From the NCBI GenBank assembly GCA_934121925.1, contig CAKOVK010000008.1, positions 1 to 61,697 on the forward strand: DNA of 61,697 nt, given 5' to 3'. The DNA comes from an uncultured Clostridia bacterium. GTDB lineage: Bacteria; Bacillota; Clostridia; TANB77; CAG-508. Below are positions 38,187-46,228 of this stretch, one piece after another. A program made the translations under genes and the position numbers. The stretch's first letter is position 1, and each line of letters begins with the position of its first letter. The notes under the pieces were generated by a model. The model worked only from the letters and a program-made list of their open reading frames with translations. It searched no databases and was not told the DNA's origin.

Positions 38187-40625
38187 TTAATTGTTTTCTT
38201 CTTCTTTTTCAGTTATTTTTTCAATGCTAACTACTCTTCCTTCGTTTGTTCTCATTAATGTAACGCCTTGTGTAGATCTTCCAAGTATACTTATTTCTGA
38301 CACATTGATTCTTATTATTGTTCCTGTATCTGTTATAAGCATTACATCATCTGGTTCTTCCACGATTCTAATACCTACAATTGAACCTGTCTTAGGTGTA
38401 ACTTTATATGTTATCACACCTTTTCCACCTCTTGTTTGTACTCTATACTCTTCAAGTTCTGTTCTTTTTCCAAATCCATTTTCTGTAATTGCAAGTAATG
38501 TTGCGTTAGCTCCTGCTATAATAGATTCCATTCCTATTACTTGATCATCCTTATTTAATCTAATTCCTATAACTCCTTGAGATACTCTTCCCATTGGTCT
38601 AACGTCTTTTTCATCAAAGGTAATTGACATTCCTTCTTTTGTAACTAAAACTATATTGTCTTCTCCATCTGTCAATCTTACATCTATTAATTCATCTTCA
38701 CCCTTTAGTGTTATAGAAAGAAGTCCTGTTTTTCTTGCAGAATTATATTCGCTAAGTGCAGTCTTTTTAATAATTCCATCTCTCGTTGCAAATAATAAAT
38801 ATTTTCCTTCTGCAAAATTTTGAATTGGAATAATTGCAGAAACTTTTTCTCCAGCATCTAAACTTAATAAATTTACTATTGCTGTACCTCTTGCTGTTCT
38901 TCCTGCTTCTGGAATTTCATATCCTCTTAATTTATATAATTTTCCTTTATTACTAAAGAATAAAATTGTATCATGTGTTGAAGCTGTAAATATTTGCTTA
39001 ACAAAGTCTTCTTCTCTTGTTGCAATACCAGTAATTCCTTTTCCACCTCTTTTTTGGCTTTTATATGTATCTATTGGCATTCTTTTTATATATCCAAAAT
39101 GTGTTAAAGCAATTACAGATTGTTCTTCTTTAATTAAATCTTCAACATCTATATCTCCTTCAGCTGCAACTATTTTTGTTAATCTTTCATCGCCGAATTT
39201 ATCTCTTATTTCTATTAATTCATCTTTAATTATTCCATATACTAAAGTTTCACTAGATAAAACTTCTTTCAAGTATGCAATTAATTTCATTAATTCATTA
39301 TATTCTTCTTCAATTTTTTCTCTTTGTAATCCAGATAGTGTTTTTAATCTCATATCTAGTATTGCTTGAGCTTGTATTTCAGAAAGACCAAATCTTTCCA
39401 TTAATCTTTCTTTAGCATCATCATATGCAGCTCTAATAATTGCAATTACTTCATCTATATTATCTAATGCAATTTTTAATCCTTCTAATATATGAGCTCT
39501 TGCTTCTGCTTTATCTAAATCGAATTTTGTTCTTCTTAATACTACATTTTTTCTATGTTCTATGTAATGATCTAAACACTCTCTTAATGTTAATATTTGT
39601 GGTTGTCCATCTACTAAAGCAAGCATTATAATTCCAAATGTATCTTGCATTTGTGTATTTTTATATAACTGGTTTAAAACAACTTGTGGATTTGCATCTC
39701 TTTTTAATTCAATAACAATTCTAACTTTATCTTGTCTATCTGATTCATCTCTTATTGCAGAAATTCCTTCTAATCTTTTTTCTTTAACTAAATCTGCAAT
39801 ATGTTCTATTAATTTTGCTTTATTTACTTGATAAGGAAGTGAAGAAACTATTATTCTCTGCTTATTTCCACTCATTTCTTCTATTTCTGCCTCTGCCCTT
39901 AATGTTATTTTCCCTCTACCTGTTGTATATGCTTGTTTTATTCCTTCTCTACCTAGTATTGTTGCCCCTGTTGGAAAATCTGGTCCTTTTATAACGCTCA
40001 TTAAATCTTCATTTGTTACTTCATCTTCATCTATAATTTTAATGATTCCATTTATTACTTCTGTTAAATTATGTGGTGGAATATTTGTTGCCATACCAAC
40101 CGCAATTCCAGATGAACCATTTACAAGTAATGCTGGTATTTTAGCTGGTAATACTGTTGGTTCTTGCAATCTATCATCAAAGTTTGGCATAAAATCAACT
40201 GTATTTTTTTCTATATCTGTGAGCATATTTACTGCAATTTTAGACATTCTAGCTTCTGTATAACGGTAGGCTGCTGGTGGATCACCATCTATAGATCCAA
40301 AGTTTCCATGTCCATCTACCATCATATATCTTAAAGAAAAGTCTTGAGCCATTCTAACTAAAGCATCATAAACAGAAGCATCTCCATGCGGATGGTATCT
40401 ACCTAAAACATCTCCAACTGTTGTTGCACATTTTCTATATGGTTTATCTGGTGTAAAACCATCTTCGTGCATTGTGTATAAAATTCTTCTATGTACTGGT
40501 TTCATACCATCTCTAACATCTGGTAAAGCACGTGCTACGATAACACTCATTGCATAGTCTATATATGCTGTTTTCATTTCGTTTTCAATATCTCTGCGTA
40601 TTATATTTTCCTCTGCCTTGTCCAT
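38187..40625 (-). CDS. gyrA: DNA gyrase subunit A
   Basis: The protein has 812 residues. The breakage-reunion domain has the catalytic Tyr in ARYRYTEARM-type context (AAYRYTEARMSKIA) and the quinolone-region SAVYDALVRMAQDFS-like stretch (HGDASVYDALVRMAQ). The C-terminal pinwheel repeats carry GyrA-box QKRGGKGI. Length is standard. It forms A2B2 gyrase with GyrB, whose gene is 5.6 kb away beyond a T4SS block rather than adjacent. The tail is acidic (EKEEENN). Confidence 0.98.
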   Translation of the reverse strand: MDKAEENIIRRDIENEMKTAYIDYAMSVIVARALPDVRDGMKPVHRRILYTMHEDGFTPDKPYRKCATTVGDVLGRYHPHGDASVYDALVRMAQDFSLRYMMVDGHGNFGSIDGDPPAAYRYTEARMSKIAVNMLTDIEKNTVDFMPNFDDRLQEPTVLPAKIPALLVNGSSGIAVGMATNIPPHNLTEVINGIIKIIDEDEVTNEDLMSVIKGPDFPTGATILGREGIKQAYTTGRGKITLRAEAEIEEMSGNKQRIIVSSLPYQVNKAKLIEHIADLVKEKRLEGISAIRDESDRQDKVRIVIELKRDANPQVVLNQLYKNTQMQDTFGIIMLALVDGQPQILTLRECLDHYIEHRKNVVLRRTKFDLDKAEARAHILEGLKIALDNIDEVIAIIRAAYDDAKERLMERFGLSEIQAQAILDMRLKTLSGLQREKIEEEYNELMKLIAYLKEVLSSETLVYGIIKDELIEIRDKFGDERLTKIVAAEGDIDVEDLIKEEQSVIALTHFGYIKRMPIDTYKSQKRGGKGITGIATREEDFVKQIFTASTHDTILFFSNKGKLYKLRGYEIPEAGRTARGTAIVNLLSLDAGEKVSAIIPIQNFAEGKYLLFATRDGIIKKTALSEYNSARKTGLLSITLKGEDELIDVRLTDGEDNIVLVTKEGMSITFDEKDVRPMGRVSQGVIGIRLNKDDQVIGMESIIAGANATLLAITENGFGKRTELEEYRVQTRGGKGVITYKVTPKTGSIVGIRIVEEPDDVMLITDTGTIIRINVSEISILGRSTQGVTLMRTNEGRVVSIEKITEKEEENN

Positions 40626-40728
40626 TATTTTAACCTCTTTTCATCTATTATTTCATCTTTTCATATTATATATTAACATTTTTGAATATGCAAGAAAAAA
40701 ACACAAAAAAACTTACGGAAATGCACAG

Positions 40729-41460
40729 TTAGATTAGTTTATTTGCAAGTTCTAGTTCTCCATTAGAAAGATTGAAATTTCTTCCATTATTTTTAATTAA
40801 ATTATGGAGATTTTCTACTACTCTTGCTTTATTTATAGTATTTTCTAATGGCACAATATTTTTTAATTCTTTTTCTATCTTAGTATATTGCCTTTGCATA
40901 TTTGTAAAATCTTGTTTATTGTAATATTCATTCCATTTGTTTATATAATTATCTATTTTTTCAATTGATTCAATTTGCGATGTCATATTGTTTTCTATGT
41001 TATTATCTATTGTATTTAGAATTTTATTTTTTCCTTTTTTTATTATTTTTGCAGTGTTTTTATTTATTAAATTTTTATCTTTTGCTTTATTTATTCCCCA
41101 ATCTAAAACATCTGAAATTGAGTCTATTAATCCTCCTTTTTTAATAGCTTCTCTTATTTGTGACATATTTTCAAAGTTTCCTGTAAAAATTCCTAAGAAA
41201 CTTTTTCCCATATCTACTGCATTATCTATTGCAGTCTTCACTCCTGCTTTAAAACCATCTGTAATAATACTATCCTTTATTTCTATAATCTCATCTTCAA
41301 TTATATCTGGAAGAATAACTCTTAATCCTAAATCTACACCTCCATTTATAATTTGTCCTAAATTAGTTTCTAAAAAACTTTTTTGTTTTTCATATGTAAC
41401 TTGGGTATTACTATTTTCTAAATTAATATTTTTATTTATTTCTAATTCATTGTTATCCAT
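40729..41460 (-). CDS. Hypothetical protein of the right T4SS block
   Basis: The protein has 243 residues, is soluble and mostly helical, with an Asn/Glu/Lys-rich composition. A central part with Gly-rich amphipathic segments (SFLGIFTGNFENMSQIREAI, about 90-125) might associate with membranes. I do not recognise the family. The ATG has GAGGAGG. It is the last gene of the leftward block before gyrA, separated from the CpaE-like gene by a short 71-bp inverted-repeat element. Confidence 0.7.
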   Translation of the reverse strand: MDNNELEINKNINLENSNTQVTYEKQKSFLETNLGQIINGGVDLGLRVILPDIIEDEIIEIKDSIITDGFKAGVKTAIDNAVDMGKSFLGIFTGNFENMSQIREAIKKGGLIDSISDVLDWGINKAKDKNLINKNTAKIIKKGKNKILNTIDNNIENNMTSQIESIEKIDNYINKWNEYYNKQDFTNMQRQYTKIEKELKNIVPLENTINKARVVENLHNLIKNNGRNFNLSNGELELANKLI

Positions 41461-41474
41461 ATAAACCTCCTCGT

Positions 41475-41545
41475 AAATTGTAATTTGTTTACAAATTCCA
41501 TCTCTAACCTCACACCTATCATATCAATAAAATAAATTACAATTT
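41475..41545. repeat. Short inverted-repeat element sharing MITE ends
   Basis: AAATTGTAATTTG (41475-41487) and AAATTACAATTT (41534-41545) are the same termini as the longer MITE-like copies, here only about 71 bp apart. The right end overlaps the last codons of the CpaE-like gene. Confidence 0.6.
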
Positions 41546-42738
41546 TTTATTATTTTTAAATAATCTTTTTTTATTTTTTTATTTATAAATTTAAAATTCT
41601 TATTTATTATTAAATTATAATTAATATTTATTTTTATTTTTCCTAAAATTTTAAAATCTGAAAAAATCATTTTTAATATTTTATCGTCTATTGAATTAAT
41701 ATTTATTTTATTAAAAATAATATTTATTTTTTCTTTTTTTATTTTCCATTTATTTATATAAATATCTAATAAATTTCTAGATTTTTTTAATTCTATTATA
41801 TTTGGTTCTACTAAAAAAAATATAGTATCAGATTTATTTAATATTTCTTTTGTATATTCAAAAAAACATTCTGAAGAATTATCTATAATTATTAAATCAT
41901 ACTTATTTTTTAATTCTAATAATATGTTATAAAACTCTTCCTTTATTTTTTTATATTTTTCATCTACTAATATTTTTGTAGCACATAACATTTCTATATT
42001 TTTATCTACCTTAACTATTAAATTTTTAATATTATTATTAAATTTTATATTATTCTTTTTTGTAGGTTTCTTCTTTATCCCAAAAATAGAATTTATACTA
42101 CTGTTTAAAATATCAAAGTCTATTATTAATATTCTTTTATTATTAAATAATTTTGCAAAAATTGTACAAAAAGAACTTTTTCCTACTCCACCTGTTCCTA
42201 TTACACTTATTATTTTTTTATTTATTTTTTCTTTTTTCACCTTTTTATTTTTGTTTATTTTTTTAATAATATTATTTAATTTATTTTTAATTATTTTAAT
42301 ATTTGTATTTTTTTTGTTTTTTTCTAATATTATTTTTTTTAACTGTTTTATTTCCTCATTTATTTCCATTTCTTTTTTTATTTTATTTTTTTCATTTATT
42401 TTTTCTATTAATTCTTCTATTGATATCTTATTATTTAAATAAATATCAAAAACACCTTTTGTTATTAAATAATTTTTTAAATCCTCTTTTTCTTCTTTTA
42501 ATATTACTATTAATTCTATATTTTTATTTGTAGCTTTTATTTTTTCTATTAATTCTTTAAAAGAGCTTTCTCCGGGTAAATTTTCACTTATTATTGCCAT
42601 TTCTATTTCTCCATTTTTTTCCAACATTTCTATTATTCCTTCTTTATATTGAATGTCAGTTCCTATAATATTAAAATTTGTTTTTTCTTTTATTTTCTTA
42701 CTTAATTTCGGATTATTTAGTGCAGTTATAATATTCAT
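41524..42738 (-). CDS. CpaE/TadZ-like ParA-family ATPase
   Basis: The protein has 404 residues and extreme Lys/Ile/Asn content. The N-terminal 110 residues resemble a receiver-like fold without the usual acidic site. A lysine-rich linker (about 120-180) follows. The P-loop ATPase has the deviant Walker A VIGTGGVGKSS, ILIIDFDILN and DLIIIDNSSE. This order is that of CpaE/TadZ, which place pilus or secretion machinery at a cell site. It lies between VirB4 and a hypothetical gene, so a role in positioning the T4SS is inferred. The ribosome binding site is AAGGAG. Confidence 0.8.
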   Translation of the reverse strand: MNIITALNNPKLSKKIKEKTNFNIIGTDIQYKEGIIEMLEKNGEIEMAIISENLPGESSFKELIEKIKATNKNIELIVILKEEKEDLKNYLITKGVFDIYLNNKISIEELIEKINEKNKIKKEMEINEEIKQLKKIILEKNKKNTNIKIIKNKLNNIIKKINKNKKVKKEKINKKIISVIGTGGVGKSSFCTIFAKLFNNKRILIIDFDILNSSINSIFGIKKKPTKKNNIKFNNNIKNLIVKVDKNIEMLCATKILVDEKYKKIKEEFYNILLELKNKYDLIIIDNSSECFFEYTKEILNKSDTIFFLVEPNIIELKKSRNLLDIYINKWKIKKEKINIIFNKININSIDDKILKMIFSDFKILGKIKININYNLIINKNFKFINKKIKKDYLKIIKNCNLFY

Positions 42739-42797
42739 TTTATTTTTTTCTCCTTTTTTTATAAATTATTTAATTTATATATTTTTTATTATTTATT

Positions 42798-44593
42798 TTA
42801 ATTAATAATTTCTTTTTCAAAATTATCTACATCTATTTTAGTTAATATGTGTTCTTCTCCAACAAACATTAAACATTCTCCTCTTTTCAATGATTTAATT
42901 TCTATTTTTTCTTTTTCAGATAAATTTGTATATTTACTTAATATTAAAATATTTTCTTCTTCTAATGAAAAAAATATTTTGTTACTAGAATTATTTAATA
43001 TGCTTTTTCCATATATTCCTTCTTCTAAACTAAATAAATCTGATATATCTTGAGTTATTGCAATACTACTTCCTCCATATTTTCTAATAGTTTTAAAAAT
43101 TTTATATATAAAGCTTGCTACATCTTTATTCGAAGTAACTCCTATTAATCTCCATACCTCATCTAAATAAATAGCTTTTTTTATTTCTCTATTGTTTTTT
43201 ATTTTGTCCCAAAACAAATCAATAAATAAATACATACCATATTTTAAATTTTCTTCTCCTAAATCATAAACATCTGCAATTATTAATTTATTATTTAATT
43301 CTACATTTGTATAATTATTAAAAAAATTTAAAGAGCCTTTTACAAATGGTATTAATTTTATTTGCATTTTTTTAGTACTTTTATCTTCTCCTAAAATATT
43401 GTATAAATCTTCTAAAATGGGCATATCTTTATTTTCCTTAAAAATTGGTTCTATACTAACTCTATTTTTTTCTTCTTTATATAAACTTTTATCATCAAAC
43501 GTTATATTTTTATTCTCATAACATTTAATTAATTTTTCTTCTAAAATTGCTTTTTCTTCTTCATTTAATTCTCCAAAAATTAAATTAAAAAATCCTATTA
43601 ATCTTGAAATTTTTGTAGCAAGATATCCTTTTTCATCTTCTATTGATTCTTTTCTTATATCTAATATATTCACATATGTATTTGAGGTTGGTCCTATTTT
43701 TAATATTGTCCCTTTTAAATTTTTTGCTAATTTTTCATATTCTCTTTCTGGATCTATTACATATTGTTCTATTCCAAAAAATCTATATCTTAATATCATT
43801 AATTTCGTATAAAAAGATTTTCCGTGATCCGCTTGTTCCAAAAATGCACATGTTTGCATTTTTATATTTTTCTTGATTATATCTATCTATAAATACTAAA
43901 GAATTATTATAAATATTGGTTCCACAAAAAATTCCTTCTTCATCAAAAATTGTAGATGAAATAAATGGATATGTTGAAACCAATCCTGAAGTTAATATGT
44001 TTCTTCTACTTGCATATTTAATGTCATTGTTATTTTCCATTATAGGTAAGCACGATAAAAATACTTGCTCTTGCCTAAAATTTGCTCTTTTTGTTTTTAA
44101 TCCGCAAACTCTCTAAAATTCCTTCTATTTTATTTAATAAATACTCTTGTTCATGAATATTGTCTGAGAATAAATCAATATAAATATATAAATAATACAA
44201 ATCTTCATTATTCACTTGAATTTCTTTTCTAATATATTTCGCATCATTATATGTAAAAGCAGCAATATCTATATCTTGATTATTTTTATTTCCTTCTTTT
44301 AAATCCACGCCAACATTTGCTATATGATATGTCAAATTTCTTATAATTTTATATGGATCTTGCTTTTCATAAAAAATAGATATATTCATATTAAAATTAG
44401 AATCTAAAAGTCTTTTTAAAATCAGGTCATTATATTCTCTATAATAATTAACAATAATTATTCCCGAATAATAAATATTATCTATTTCTAAAAATTTTGG
44501 ATTTTTTAAATTAATATATGAAGGTGCTATTTTATCTTTATTTGAAAATATTCCTTCTATTTTTTTATTATTTATTTTATTTAAAATTTTTAT
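42798..44593 (-). CDS. VirB4-like T4SS ATPase with two +1 shifts at CGG
   Basis: Three frames join at two CGG codons (44104-44102 and 43824-43822). Joined, the chain reads through ESLGLKTKRANFRQEQ at the first, and through CIFGTSGSGKSFYTKLM, the Walker A, at the second. Downstream are YVIDPEREYEKL, Walker B-like KAIYLDEVWRLIG and ITQDISDLF, all VirB4 hallmarks. The length is about 597 residues from an ATA at 44593, which follows TAAGGAGG by 7 bases, or 529 from the ATG at 44389, which lacks a good site. The upstream codons from the ATA are open and look coding (SYINLKNPKFLEIDNIYYSG). VirB4 powers pilus assembly and substrate transfer at the membrane. The start is uncertain; the family is not. 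Confidence 0.87.
43822..43824 (-). other. In-frame CGG, +1 recoding site 7 (VirB4 P-loop)
   Basis: Frame 0 reads GGA TCA CGG AAA ATC. Skipping the C gives GGA TCA GGA AAA TCT, that is GSGKS. It is 93 whole codons after the previous GGA, so both shifts are needed in one protein. Confidence 0.92.
44102..44104 (-). other. In-frame CGG, +1 recoding site 6 (VirB4, first site)
   Basis: Frame 0 reads AGT TTG CGG ATT AAA and ends at 44075. Skipping the C gives AGT TTG GGA TTA AAA and stays open to the second site. It lies 95 whole codons from the ATG at 44389. Confidence 0.87.
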
Positions 44594-44626
44594 TTTTCTA
44601 CCTCCTTATTTTTTAATTTATTTAAT

Positions 44627-44885
44627 AAATTTTAATTTGTTATGCTTTTTATTTACTCTATGTTAAACGGGTTATAAACTTAAATTGCTTCATTCTTTGT
44701 CGAATTAATGAAAAATTTATTTTTCATTAATTTGTTCAAAGATAACACTATTAATTTTTACAAACAATGCGTTGACAGCCCTTTGAGGCGGGGGGGAAAT
44801 ACCCGTGAGCTTGGAGACCATTGTTTTTTCCATTTTTAATGTTTTAATTTTTTTAGAAAACAATTTACTCATGCAAATTATATTT
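44627..44885 (+). repeat. MITE-like repeat, copy 3
   Basis: The ends AAATTTTAATTTG (44627-44639) and CAAATTATATTT (44874-44885) form an inverted pair. The core matches copy 2 from the first 33541-33730 stretch nearly base for base, then jumps to 33921-33982. It fills the gap between the VirB4 gene and the upstream VirB4-N-type gene and touches the stop codon of the latter. Confidence 0.82.
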
Positions 44886-45460
44886 TAAATTTCTAATAAA
44901 TCTTTTCTACTATTAAGAAAAGAATACAATATTTTTTCTGTCATTTCTTTTTCAGATATATCTATTACCACATTTCCACATCTAGACAGACATTCTTTAA
45001 TATTAAAATATTTATCATTTAATTTATCAAAAATTATTTTTTCTAAATTATCATTTATTTTTTGTTTTTTATTTTCTGGGAATTCTTTTATAAGAACATA
45101 AAAATTTTTAGAAGAAGATTTTTTATTTTTATTTGTTTTTTGAATAAAATTTATATATTTATTGGATAATATTTTTATACTTTCTTTTTCTTCTTTTATT
45201 TGATTCTTTATTTTTGAAATATGTTTAGATAAATCTTCTTTATTACTTTGAATTAAAATTTGAATATTAAAATTACACGTTTTTAAAAAAATTTTATAAG
45301 AATTTAATATTGCTTCTTTTTCTAAATTTGATTTTAGATTAAAATTTATAGGTATAATTTTTATTATTTTAACATAGGAATTATTTTTTAATTTTATTAT
45401 ACCGTTTTCAAAAATCTTCTCAAAAGGCAACCACTCTTGAACTGAATTTATTTTTATAAT
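44885..45460 (-). CDS. VirB4-associated N-terminal-type protein (TraC-like) of the T4SS
   Basis: The protein is 181 residues from a TTG at 45430, or 191 from an ATT at 45460. The extended start gives INSVQEWLPFEKIFENGIIK, the typical beginning of these proteins, which are encoded just before VirB4 in clostridial conjugation loci (also KIIPINFNLKSNLEKEA and CLSRCGNVV). GAGAGGAG lies 5 bases before the ATT; the TTG has no good site. An ATG at 45465 would stop after three codons. I therefore favour the ATT start. It resembles the small VirB4 N-terminal domain. The repeat downstream separates it from VirB4. Confidence 0.72.
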   Translation of the reverse strand: MIKINSVQEWLPFEKIFENGIIKLKNNSYVKIIKIIPINFNLKSNLEKEAILNSYKIFLKTCNFNIQILIQSNKEDLSKHISKIKNQIKEEKESIKILSNKYINFIQKTNKNKKSSSKNFYVLIKEFPENKKQKINDNLEKIIFDKLNDKYFNIKECLSRCGNVVIDISEKEMTEKILYSFLNSRKDLLEI

Positions 45461-46228
45461 TTCATCTCCTCTCTTATTTTTTTATACTTTCACTTTCATA
45501 ATATAATTTTTTTCCCTCCTTTTCATTACATTTATTATATTTTGTTTCAATATTTCGGAAATAATAATTGTAAGGCCTACAATTACTTAAGAATAAAGAA
45601 CTTATTCTTTTTTATATATTACATTTTTTTCCAACAAAAGTCAACATTTTTTCGTTTTCAAAATTCGACAAATTTTAATTTTTAATTATTTTAATTTTCA
45701 TAAAATTTTCCAGGATTATTTTTTTATTTTGGAACATAATAATATCATAAGGTTTATATTAGTTGAAATAAGAGCAAATTAGGATTTTTATTTTTAGAGT
45801 TTTAATTTGTTCGAGCAAAGATGTTTTATGGTTCTTTTTTTGGATTATAAAATGTCGGAGTCGTAGATTATAATATTTGTATGAAGGCTATATTTTGTTT
45901 CTATTATATGTAGTTGTATTATAGGTATTATAATTGGTTTAAGATTATATTAATATCTATATCTAATATTTATAAGATTTCTTATGTCTTTAAAGATATT
46001 AGAAAGGGGTTGTTTTTAGTCCCACGTGGATGAATGCAGTTTCTTTTGGTGTTTTTATAGTCGAGCAAATAATTAAAATATGTGGTTTATTGCTTGTTTA
46101 TATAGCAATATATATCAGGTGAAAAAATTATATATTTTAGTTTTAGTTGAATATTAATATGAGCTTTATGCAAAATAGCTCGTAATATTTACGAGCTATT
46201 TTTACGTATACAACTATTTTAGGCTTCC
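45461..46228. other. 770-bp gap without a protein gene; possible structured RNA
   Basis: No convincing ORF occurs on either strand. There are local hairpins, for example GAGCAAATTA/TAATTTGTTC near 45771-45815, and an exact CCACGTGG palindrome near 46023-46030. A terminator at 46172-46206 can serve both strands, so a plus-strand transcript ending there is possible. I could not match it to tmRNA, SRP RNA, RNase P RNA or 6S RNA with confidence. Confidence 0.35.
46172..46206. terminator. Bidirectional terminator beyond gyrB
   Basis: The arms AAATAGCTCGTAA and TTACGAGCTATTT with a 3-base loop are flanked by A- and T-rich runs. Confidence 0.85.

Noticed and set aside
33533..44885. MITE core as a known riboswitch (for example ZTP or c-di-GMP)
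   Set aside because: Only isolated GC-rich pieces look alike; the order of conserved elements does not match, and the copies are not in leaders of fitting genes.
29128..45460. A complete integrative conjugative element
   Set aside because: No integrase, relaxase or attachment repeats are seen, and housekeeping genes (dnaD, dnaC, ileS, gyrA) lie between the two halves.
46020..46033. CCACGTGG palindrome as a parS site
   Set aside because: Only the central 8 bp fit; the outer TGT/ACA parts of parS are absent.
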